NCBI GenBank assembly: GCA_038207745.1
Contig: JBBQZL010000168.1
Location: forward strand, 1 to 5,897
Length of the DNA: 5,897 bases
From: JBBQZL01 sp038207745
GTDB lineage: Bacteria > Actinomycetota > Thermoleophilia > Solirubrobacterales > 70-9
Direction of reading: 5' to 3'
Translations under genes and position numbers: made by a program
Notes under the pieces: generated by a model
What the model was told of the DNA's origin: nothing
What the model saw: only the letters and a program-made list of their open reading frames with translations
The model's database searches: none
Shown here: piece by piece, positions 1 to 4,985 of the stretch
How the letters are laid out: every line of letters starts with the position of its first letter
Numbering within the stretch: position 1 is the first letter of the stretch

Positions 1-1051
1 TGAGGGCGTTCTCGGAACCTTCATAGCTGAGCGAGACGCCACGCATCTCGACGCTGCCCCCGCCGGGCGGCAGCGGCTCTGCGTTCTCGGGGCTGACGAT
101 TTCGGGCTGGCGATCGATGATCTCGAAGAGCCGGTTCCCCGAGGCGACTGCACGCTGCGCCATCCCCAGTGCCACGCCCAGCATCCTGGTCGGGCCGGCG
201 AGCATGATCAGGTAGGTGTAGAAGGCCGTGAAGTTACCGAGGCTGAGGCTGCCGTTGATCACCTGGCGGCCGCCGATCAGGAGAACCACCGCGGTGCCGA
301 GCTGGGGCAGCAGGCCGATGATCGGCGAGTAGGTCGACTGCAGCCGCGTCGTGTAGATGCTCTGATCGAAGACGCGGCCGATCGAGCGGCGAAAGCGGTG
401 GAGCTGATGTTCCTCCCGCGCGAAGGCCTTGATGATCCGGATTCCGGAGATGTTCTCCTCGGCATCCGCGGTCAATTCGGCAAGCCTCTGCTGAACCTCC
501 TGGAGGGCGGGACGGGAGACGCTGTTGAATCTGGCCGCGGTGAGGACCACGAACGGAGCCGGCAGCAGTGCGAGCAGCGCCAGGCCCGGCTGGATCACGA
601 GCATCACCGCGGTCGCAAGCGTGATCGTGAGGAGGTTCTGGGTGATGAAGATCAATCCATAGCCGAGGAAGAAGCGGATCGACTGAAGATCGATCGTCGC
701 GCGTGACATCAGTTGTCCGGTCTGCTGTCGATCAAAGAAGCCGAGTTCGAGTTCCTGAAGATGGGTGTAGAGCTTCTGACGGAGATCGAACTCGACGGCC
801 AGGGAGACCTTGCCCGCAACCACCCGGCGGACCACGGTCAACCCGAGTCGCATCACCGCCGCGACGATGATCGCGATCGCGAGGGGGAGGAGGTCGGCCT
901 GATTCTGGGCCTGGATCGCGTTGACCGCACGGCCGACCAGCCATGGAATCAGGACCGTGACGCCCATCGCTGCCCAGGCAAAGATAAGCGAACCCCAGAG
1001 GGCACGTCTATGGGGCCGAAGGAAGCCCATGAGTCTCCGGTAGGTCGCCAT
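1..1051 (-). CDS. ABC exporter, fused permease/ATPase, N-terminal part (partial at left edge)
   Basis: The minus strand is open for 350 codons from the ATG at 1051-1049 and runs off position 1. The protein is an exporter-type (type IV fold, MsbA/LmrA/BmrA-like) ABC transporter subunit that would move a drug, lipid or peptide out of the cytoplasm; the substrate cannot be told. Residues 1-310 form the six-helix membrane domain, with hydrophobic segments near 18-40, 55-75, 131-152, 155-175, 243-262 and 272-290. Family landmarks include GFFDRQQTGQLMSRATIDL (104-122), the first cytoplasmic loop, and ENISGIRIIKAFAREE (199-214). The ATPase domain starts near residue 333 with VEMRGVSLSYEG; Tyr343 is the likely A-loop residue that stacks on adenine. 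Walker A and everything after it lie outside the window. An in-frame TAG directly precedes the ATG, and GGAG lies 7 bases upstream (1062-1059), which fixes the start. Such proteins are often half-transporters paired with a neighbour, not visible here. Confidence 0.93.
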   Translation of the reverse strand, partial: MATYRRLMGFLRPHRRALWGSLIFAWAAMGVTVLIPWLVGRAVNAIQAQNQADLLPLAIAIIVAAVMRLGLTVVRRVVAGKVSLAVEFDLRQKLYTHLQELELGFFDRQQTGQLMSRATIDLQSIRFFLGYGLIFITQNLLTITLATAVMLVIQPGLALLALLPAPFVVLTAARFNSVSRPALQEVQQRLAELTADAEENISGIRIIKAFAREEHQLHRFRRSIGRVFDQSIYTTRLQSTYSPIIGLLPQLGTAVVLLIGGRQVINGSLSLGNFTAFYTYLIMLAGPTRMLGVALGMAQRAVASGNRLFEIIDRQPEIVSPENAEPLPPGGGSVEMRGVSLSYEGSENAL

Positions 1052-1125
1052 CTACCCACTCCACTATATAAAGTGAAGTGTTGCGGCATTCGAACCGGCC
1101 TGAGGAGCCATACTGAGGCCCGACC
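1052..1125. promoter_or_regulatory. Divergent intergenic region with AT-rich patch
   Basis: This 74-base gap separates the divergent ABC exporter (minus) and four-cysteine protein (plus), so it should carry promoters for both. It holds an unusually AT-rich stretch for this window, ACTATATAAAG at 1063-1073. That stretch offers TATAAA (1067-1072) as a plus-strand -10 and TATAGT (1068-1063) as a minus-strand -10. No convincing -35 hexamer sits 16-18 bases from either. A 5-base inverted repeat, GGCCT/AGGCC, lies at 1097-1120. The exporter's ribosome site GGAG is at 1062-1059. That these elements are promoters is inferred from position and composition only. Confidence 0.35.
1115..1118 (+). promoter_or_regulatory. 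Ribosome binding site supporting a GTG start
   Basis: GAGG lies 7 bases before the GTG at 1126. No in-frame ATG is available near the start of this reading frame. The site therefore supports GTG initiation of the small four-cysteine protein. Confidence 0.55.
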
Positions 1126-1320
1126 GTGTCCCGACCCACTGCCGGCCTATGCGACGTCTGCGTCCACCAGAAGGTGATCCGCAACACCCGGGGTTCGTCC
1201 TTCTCACTCTGCGAGCTCTCGAAGGTCGATGAGGCCTTTGCGCGCTACCCGCCCCTGCCGATCCTGAAGTGCCGGGGCTTCGCGCCGCGTGATCCGGAGC
1301 CACCGGGTTCGGTTGCCTGA
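1126..1320 (+). CDS. Small four-cysteine protein, possible metal-binding
   Basis: A 64-residue protein starting with GTG, with GAGG 7 bases upstream and a TGA stop. It has no signal peptide or membrane segment, so it should be cytoplasmic. It contains four cysteines: the pair C9-x-x-C12, then C29 and C49. They are embedded in LCDVCVHQKVIRNTRGSSF (8-26), SLCELSK (27-33) and YPPLPILKCRGF (41-52). The regular cysteine spacing, the absence of low-complexity sequence in the core, and the Pro-rich YPxLPxxxC ending resemble a conserved small actinobacterial protein I have seen as hypothetical, but I cannot name the family. A zinc or iron-sulfur site formed by the four cysteines is an inference. Codon usage is strongly GC-ending, like the flanking genes, which argues for a real gene. 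Its function is unknown. It is divergent from the ABC exporter and convergent with the 1585-2223 gene. Confidence 0.72.
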   Translation: MSRPTAGLCDVCVHQKVIRNTRGSSFSLCELSKVDEAFARYPPLPILKCRGFAPRDPEPPGSVA

Positions 1321-1584
1321 TCCCTCCTGGCCGGACCATCCCCAGGTGGTCGGGACACCGGGCCGTGGAGACGCGGGGCGGACCCGGACGTTGCAGGAGA
1401 TGCGCCTTCGGCTTGGGAACGCCGGCTGATGCCTCGAGAGAGAAATCCAGTCGAGCTCGCGGCTCCGCTCTCCGGCGGCCAAGGAGGTAATCGCCGACCC
1501 GCAACCGTCGTGATCGTCGATACCGACGCCGAGGGCCGACTCAGCGTCGACAAGTCCTTGGCAAAGGCGGTGGGCGCCCCCTTG
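1321..1584. other. Convergent intergenic gap, no convincing gene
   Basis: These 264 bases lie between the ends of the four-cysteine gene and the anchored-protein gene. They contain the weak hairpin at 1331-1354 and the palindrome GGGCGCCC near 1571-1578. They also hold the first half of a plus-strand reading frame (ATG 1429 to TGA 1710) that continues antisense into the minus-strand gene. That frame has no good ribosome site, and its second half is explained by the opposite gene, so it is not called. I see no RNA gene and no repeat here. Confidence 0.5.
1331..1354 (+). terminator. Weak hairpin after the four-cysteine gene
   Basis: Ten bases after the stop, GACCA (1334-1338) pairs with TGGTC (1347-1351) around an 8-base loop. 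After a G-G mismatch, CC (1331-1332) pairs with GG (1353-1354). There is no T-run after it, so it is not a classical intrinsic terminator. It may only mark the transcript end in a high-GC genome, and a chance hairpin is quite possible. Confidence 0.2.
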
Positions 1585-2223
1585 CTAGGGCTGGTTCTTG
1601 CCCGCGGCCCCGGTGCTGGAGACGCGGCCACTGCAGTCACGCGGCTCCTTGTTGCTCTTGGGGTTCGGAAGGATCTCGAAGTAGGCGACCGTGTGGAAGG
1701 GGGTCGCTGAGCCGTCGTTGCCGGCAAGCGTTATCAACAGGCGGTAGAAGCCACGGGGCAGACCGGTGTAGAAGATCTCCGGGCGGGTCGCGGGCGAGTA
1801 CGCACCCACGGTGCCGATCCTCTCGGCCAGCACCCCGTTGGGCCCCGAGTACCTGGGGTAGTCATATGAGGCTCCGCTGAGCCGGCCACCGCCCCTCGGG
1901 CTCTCGATCGCCTTGGCCAGCTTCTCGGGGTCGACGCACGAGGGCACGCGCCTGAGTCCGAAACGAATGTGGCCCTCGCCGATCCGGGGTTGAGCTCCGA
2001 ATCTCTCCGGTGCAAGGTGAAAGTTATCGACCTTCACCCGGACCACAACCGAGCGGTTGAGCTGTTCGGAACCGTTGCGGGGCGAGATCACTTCAACGGT
2101 CGGCAAATCGGTTCTGGTCGTCTCTGCACCGGCACTCTCATCGCCCCTGTTGGTGACGAGGATCACTGTCCCCACGCCCAGGAGCGCGAGAATGCATAGT
2201 GCAATGACTTTGGAAGACGGCAT
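1585..2223 (-). CDS. Membrane-anchored extracytoplasmic protein of unknown function
   Basis: A 212-residue protein with an N-terminal signal anchor or uncleaved signal (residues 5-24, very hydrophobic), placing the rest outside the membrane. Cys10 lies inside the hydrophobic stretch and does not make a lipobox. A polar linker (25-40) leads into a probable all-beta domain, about 41-185. It opens with VEVISPRNG (43-51), then VVVRVKVDNFHLAPE (59-73), GEGHIRF (82-88), YDYPRYSGPNG (120-130), YSPATRPEIFYTGLPRG (142-158) and LITLAGNDG (163-171). This pattern, an Ig-like strand set with a GxGHxxF turn and a late 'YTxLPxG...L..ND' segment, resembles secreted proteins of the DUF4399-like kind that I have seen in this group; the match is from memory. 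C96 and C197 could form a disulfide. The tail (186-212) looks disordered. AGGT is 5 bases before the ATG. No enzyme motif is visible, so no function is assigned. Confidence 0.82.
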   Translation of the reverse strand: MPSSKVIALCILALLGVGTVILVTNRGDESAGAETTRTDLPTVEVISPRNGSEQLNRSVVVRVKVDNFHLAPERFGAQPRIGEGHIRFGLRRVPSCVDPEKLAKAIESPRGGGRLSGASYDYPRYSGPNGVLAERIGTVGAYSPATRPEIFYTGLPRGFYRLLITLAGNDGSATPFHTVAYFEILPNPKSNKEPRDCSGRVSSTGAAGKNQP

Positions 2224-2304
2224 GCTGCACCTAGACTACGCGCCCGTGACGTCAGTTGGATCGGATAGGTTCAGCGTTAAGTCTCGAACCAACGGAGAAG
2301 ATTG
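2224..2304. promoter_or_regulatory. Divergent promoter region with TGACGTCA palindrome
   Basis: These 81 bases separate the minus-strand anchored-protein gene from the plus-strand cyclic-nucleotide-binding gene. They must carry promoters for both unless either is read from further away. A perfect 8-base palindrome TGACGTCA lies at 2247-2254, close to the middle. A weak plus-strand -35-like TTGGAT follows at 2256-2261, with no good -10 at normal spacing. The palindrome could be an operator, but one 8-base palindrome in 81 bases is not far from chance. No classic CRP site (TGTGA-N6-TCACA) is present. Confidence 0.3.
2294..2297 (+). promoter_or_regulatory. Ribosome binding site choosing ATG 2305 over TTG 2302
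   Basis: GGAG at 2294-2297 is 7 bases before the ATG at 2305 but only 4 bases before the adjacent in-frame TTG at 2302. The spacing and the stronger codon favour ATG 2305. Confidence 0.65.
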
Positions 2305-2694
2305 ATGGACGCCATTCAACTGAAAAGAATTCCACTCTTTGAGGATGTCCCGGATGAGGACCTCAAGGTGATCACCACTTTCGCGACCTCAGACGAGGTT
2401 GCCGAGGGCACCCGGGTGGTCAAGGAAGGTGACTTCGCGAACCATTTCATGGCGATCGAAGAGGGAACCGCCGAAGTGGTCAAGGACGGCACAGTCGTCA
2501 AGGAGCTCGGACCGGGTGACATCTTCGGTGAGATGGGTCTGCTCGAAAAGGAAAAGCGCTCTGCATCGGTTGTCGCAACCTCGCGGTTGAGGCTGATCAA
2601 GATCGAGCACTGGGAGTTGCAGCGATTGAAGAAGGTTCTTCCACAGATCTATCAGCGGATCGAGGATCTCGCTGCGGAGCGTCGCTCCAGCTAG
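2305..2694 (+). CDS. Stand-alone cyclic-nucleotide-binding domain protein
   Basis: A 129-residue cytoplasmic protein made almost entirely of one cyclic-nucleotide-binding (CAP/PKA regulatory-type) domain. IPLFEDVPDEDL (9-20) is the usual entry helix. VVKEGDFANHFMAIEEGTAEV (38-58) gives the beta-barrel with its conserved glycines, and LGPGDIFGEMGLLE (68-81) is the phosphate-binding cassette. The key residues for binding the cyclic phosphate are in place: G75-E76 and R85-S86-A87, equivalent to the GE...RS of CAP, so ligand binding is plausible. After the C-helix (about 104-124) the protein ends. There is no helix-turn-helix, kinase, channel or transporter part, so it would have to act on a partner. 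The start is set by GGAG 7 bases upstream. The phosphodiesterase gene follows 41 bases later on the same strand and may be co-transcribed. The ligand (cAMP, cGMP or other) cannot be decided. Confidence 0.9.
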   Translation: MDAIQLKRIPLFEDVPDEDLKVITTFATSDEVAEGTRVVKEGDFANHFMAIEEGTAEVVKDGTVVKELGPGDIFGEMGLLEKEKRSASVVATSRLRLIKIEHWELQRLKKVLPQIYQRIEDLAAERRSS

Positions 2695-2726
2695 ACTCCG
2701 GCCTGATTGTTGAATATTCGGCAGGG

Positions 2727-2730
2727 GGAG
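2727..2730 (+). promoter_or_regulatory. Ribosome binding site supporting a TTG start
   Basis: A purine run GGGGGAG (2724-2730) ends 5 bases before the TTG at 2736. No ATG or GTG upstream of the signal peptide gives a better start. The site therefore supports TTG initiation of the secreted phosphodiesterase. Confidence 0.6.
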
Positions 2731-2735
2731 ATACT

Positions 2736-4121
2736 TTGACGCGGGCGGCGGGGAAAACATTCGGCATTGCAATTCTGGGGACGGTCTTCGTGATCGCGTT
2801 CTCGTCGACCGCATTCGCGGCCGACCCGCCCGTCAACCCCTGGTTTCAGACGGGCTTCTTGAACCAGGCCCACCAGGGTGGCGAGGCTGAGGCGCCTTCG
2901 AACACGATGTACGCCTTCAAGACGGCCATTGCCGATCGCGGTGCCGACATGCTCGAGCTCGATGTCAACCTGACCTCGGATGGCAAGGTCGTCGTGATCC
3001 ACAACGCCGATGTCGGCGGCACCACAGAAGACGGCAGCGGCCTGGTTCGCAACATGACGCTTGCCGAGGTCCAGGCGCTGGATGCCGCGTATTGGTTCCA
3101 CCCGGGGACCGCCCAGTACAACCACACCCTTGACTCGGCTGACTACATCTACCGCGGTGTGCGCACGGGTGCTGTCCTGCCGCCTGCCGGGTATTCGCCG
3201 GACGACTTCCGGATTCCGCTGCTCAGCGAAGTCCTCGACCACTTTCCAGACACTCCGATCAACATCGAGATCAAGGTTCCCGGCAACATCGATGCCGAAG
3301 GGATAAAGGTCGCCGAGCATCTCGCGGATCTGCTCAAGCTGCCTGCGTACAAGGATCGAACCGACCTCATCGTCGTTTCCTTCGGGCAGCCCGAATTGGT
3401 TCGCTTTCACGAACTGGCACCCGATGTCGACCTGGCGGCTTCGGAAGCAGCCCTGCTTTCATGGGCGCTGAACCAGGAAGCTCCGCCAATCGAACCCGCG
3501 CCTGTCGCGCTTCAGGTGCCACCGGTCTACAACGGACTCGATGTGGTTGGACTGATCAGCGAGCGGGCCCGGAAGAATAACTACGCGATACACACCTGGC
3601 TCGACGGCGACGAGGAGAACGCCGACTTCTACAAGACCCTGGTTGACGAAGGTGTCGACGGCATCATGTCCGCGGAACCGGGCAAGCTTGCCGCCTTCCT
3701 CTGCGGCTACAACATCCGCCGCCCCGACGGGACCAAACGCTGCCCGGCGCAGCCGACCATCGTCGTCAGACACAGGATCTCGATCGTCGGGGAGCCGCTG
3801 GCCAAGGCGCTCAAGCATGGCCTCGGCGTCAAGAGCACGTGCTCAGGAACCTGTTCGGTCCGGCTCAAGGTCAAGGCCGTTCCCGGAACAGCCCGAAAGG
3901 CCGGATTGACCAGAAGGAAGGGCAAGTCGGTTGTCGTCGGCTCCGGCGGCTTCAAGAGCCTCCCGTCCGGAACGCAGATCGTTCGCATCAAGCTCAAGGG
4001 CAAGGCGCGGAGGAAGCTCAAGAAGCTCAAATCAGCGGGTTTCAAGGTTACCGCCGTTGCCCGGAGCATCGACGGTGCAAAGTCGCGTCCGGCGAAGTCG
4101 AGCAGGTCACTCAAGCGCTAG
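2736..4121 (+). CDS. Secreted glycerophosphodiester phosphodiesterase-family protein with basic C-terminal module
   Basis: A 461-residue protein starting with TTG. Residues 1-28 are a Sec signal peptide ending AFA-AD (cleavage after Ala28), so the enzyme acts outside the membrane. Residues 41-322 are a GDPD TIM barrel, which hydrolyses glycerophosphodiesters to glycerol-3-phosphate plus an alcohol. Visible landmarks are H46 in AHQGGE, NTMYAF (56-61), E74 and D76 in ELDV (metal ligands), and H89 in VVVIHN (second catalytic His). Further on are E178 and K180 in INIEIK, W288 in IHTWLDGDEE, and the late GVDGIM strand. Two usual residues differ: the Arg after the first His is Gln47, and the Glu of the common PENT motif is Ser55. 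After C323 a linker leads to a module (about 342-461) with C369 and C373, predicted beta strands and a very basic end: 25 Lys/Arg in the last 75 residues. That module may hold the protein at the cell wall (inference). It follows the cyclic-nucleotide-binding gene by 41 bases. Confidence 0.9.
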   Translation: MTRAAGKTFGIAILGTVFVIAFSSTAFAADPPVNPWFQTGFLNQAHQGGEAEAPSNTMYAFKTAIADRGADMLELDVNLTSDGKVVVIHNADVGGTTEDGSGLVRNMTLAEVQALDAAYWFHPGTAQYNHTLDSADYIYRGVRTGAVLPPAGYSPDDFRIPLLSEVLDHFPDTPINIEIKVPGNIDAEGIKVAEHLADLLKLPAYKDRTDLIVVSFGQPELVRFHELAPDVDLAASEAALLSWALNQEAPPIEPAPVALQVPPVYNGLDVVGLISERARKNNYAIHTWLDGDEENADFYKTLVDEGVDGIMSAEPGKLAAFLCGYNIRRPDGTKRCPAQPTIVVRHRISIVGEPLAKALKHGLGVKSTCSGTCSVRLKVKAVPGTARKAGLTRRKGKSVVVGSGGFKSLPSGTQIVRIKLKGKARRKLKKLKSAGFKVTAVARSIDGAKSRPAKSSRSLKR

Positions 4122-4122
4122 A

Positions 4123-4137
4123 TAAGAATCATTCCCG
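4123..4137 (+). promoter_or_regulatory. Candidate Zur-like (Fur-family) operator before the metal importer
   Basis: TAAGAATCATTCCCG has a core inverted repeat GAAT-C-ATTC (4126-4134). Against the actinobacterial Zur pattern recalled from memory, TGANAATCATTNTCA, it matches 10 of 13 defined positions. It starts two bases after the stop of the preceding gene and ends just before a possible -10, where a bound repressor would block RNA polymerase. The gene it precedes is a zinc/manganese-type importer, the expected target of Zur. The outer bases match poorly, so this could be a degenerate site, another Fur-family metal box, or chance. Confidence 0.38.
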
Positions 4138-4152
4138 TATAGGCTTGCGGGA
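4133..4152 (+). other. Hairpin covering the start codon of the metal permease gene
   Basis: TCCCGTA (4133-4139) can pair with TGCGGGA (4146-4152) in seven pairs, one of them G-U, around a 6-base loop TAGGCT. In RNA read through from the upstream gene this would bury the A of the start codon and the GCGGG before it. There is no T-run, so it is unlikely to be an intrinsic terminator. Confidence 0.3.
4138..4143 (+). promoter_or_regulatory. Possible -10 element for a nearly leaderless message
   Basis: TATAGG lies 8 bases before the ATG at 4152 and matches TATAAT at four of six positions. Transcription starting about 7 bases downstream would begin at 4149-4151, leaving almost no leader. That fits the lack of a proper ribosome site (only GCGGG directly before the ATG). 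No convincing -35 is seen at 16-18 bases. It depends on position and composition only. Confidence 0.28.
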
Positions 4153-4985
4153 TGTTCGATCTGTTCCAGCTCCCCTTCGTTCAGCGTGGCCTGATTGAAA
4201 TTCTGATCCTCTCGGTCGCAGCCGGGCTGATCGGCACATGGGTCGTGCTCCGAGGGATGGCCTTTTTTGCGCATGCGGTGGGGACTGCCGCCTTCCCAGG
4301 TCTCGTGCTGGCCGATGGGCTCGCCTTCTCGGCTCACCTCGGCGCCGCGGGCACCGCGCTGATCGTCGCCGGTGGGGTGGGGTGGCTCTCGAGGCGGCAC
4401 CGGGACCGTTTTGACAGCGCGACGGCACTCGTGCTGATCGCAGCGCTCGCGGCCGGCGTGATCCTTGCCTCGGATGTCTTCCACTCGGGTTCTGGAGTCG
4501 AGACGCTCTTGTTCGGCAGCCTTCTGACCATCGGAGGCTCCGACATCCTCTGGGCTCTCGTCTCAGCCGTAGCGGTTGTGCTCGGTTCGCACTTCCTCGG
4601 TCGCCGGTGGCTGGTCACGGGCTTTGACCCTGGCGCCGCGGCCGGTCTCGGAGTTCGTTCTCAGGCCGCAGAGATGGCACTGCTCGGCCTCGTCGCCCTG
4701 GTCGCGGTCGCTTCGATCTCTGCGGTCGGCGCTCTTCTGACCACTGCGGTGATCGTGGTCCCGGCAGCAACCATCCGGCTCCTGGTCACGAGGCTCCCCG
4801 CATGGCAGGTTGCATCGGTACTGCTTGCCGCTGCCGAGGGCGCGATCGGCCTCTGGATCTCGGTTGAGCTCAACGCACCGCCGGGATCGGCGATCGCCGT
4901 GCTCTCGGGTTGCGTCTTTGCGGCTGTCGCGATCGGCAGGTGGGGGGTCGTCTCGGTCAGGCGGGCGAAGTTGGTCGAGGCATGA
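4152..4985 (+). CDS. Metal-ion ABC importer permease 1 (ABC-3/ZnuB family)
   Basis: A 277-residue, very hydrophobic protein of the ABC-3 family, the membrane channel of zinc/manganese importers. About eight membrane segments are visible, near 12-34, 62-80, 90-107, 133-150, 174-197, 199-218, 222-243 and 247-268, with a further hydrophobic stretch at 46-57. Family landmarks are VVLRGMAFFAHAVGTAAFPG (31-50, the His/Pro-Gly loop), LIAALAAGVILASD (95-108), VETLLFGSLLTI (116-127), FDPGAAAGLGVRS in the loop that meets the ATPase, and the LLTTAVIVVPAA segment. The length is normal for the family. It is the first gene of the importer operon, 30 bases after the phosphodiesterase gene, and its stop overlaps the ATPase start as ATGA. 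The start codon lacks a good ribosome site, which with the upstream -10-like sequence suggests a leaderless message. Zinc is the favoured substrate because of the Zur-like site; manganese or iron remain possible. Confidence 0.92.
   Translation: MFDLFQLPFVQRGLIEILILSVAAGLIGTWVVLRGMAFFAHAVGTAAFPGLVLADGLAFSAHLGAAGTALIVAGGVGWLSRRHRDRFDSATALVLIAALAAGVILASDVFHSGSGVETLLFGSLLTIGGSDILWALVSAVAVVLGSHFLGRRWLVTGFDPGAAAGLGVRSQAAEMALLGLVALVAVASISAVGALLTTAVIVVPAATIRLLVTRLPAWQVASVLLAAAEGAIGLWISVELNAPPGSAIAVLSGCVFAAVAIGRWGVVSVRRAKLVEA

Noticed and set aside
1085..1100. GGTTCGAAT on the minus strand, like the T-arm of a tRNA
   Set aside because: The flanking bases do not form the T-stem (the base after the loop cannot pair with the closing G), and no anticodon arm or acceptor stem can be drawn around it.
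713..1177. Plus-strand open frame of 154 codons
   Set aside because: It is antisense to the ABC exporter, whose minus-strand frame shows clear family motifs throughout. The plus-strand translation is charged low-complexity sequence with no recognisable domain.
1064..1727. Three overlapping minus-strand frames across the four-cysteine gene and the convergent gap
   Set aside because: Their translations are rich in Arg, Ser, Pro and Gly without domain patterns, they overlap each other in different frames, and they conflict with the better-supported genes.
2194..2196. Cys10 of the anchored protein as a lipoprotein lipidation site
   Set aside because: The Cys lies inside the hydrophobic stretch with too short a hydrophobic segment before it, and the residues after it remain hydrophobic, so it is not a lipobox.
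2712..2719. Palindrome GAATATTC between the cyclic-nucleotide-binding and phosphodiesterase genes
   Set aside because: It is a short AT-rich palindrome with no matched promoter elements around it and no known operator pattern that I can support.
2691..3410. Minus-strand open frame of 239 codons
   Set aside because: It lies opposite the signal peptide and catalytic barrel of the phosphodiesterase, whose motifs are unmistakable. The long opposite frame is a usual by-product of GC-rich codon usage.
4910..4981. Upstream in-frame TTG start for the importer ATPase, adding 24 residues
   Set aside because: The added residues would be encoded within the permease gene, have no family counterpart, and TTG 4910 lacks a ribosome site. 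The ATGA overlap at 4982 is the normal arrangement in such operons.
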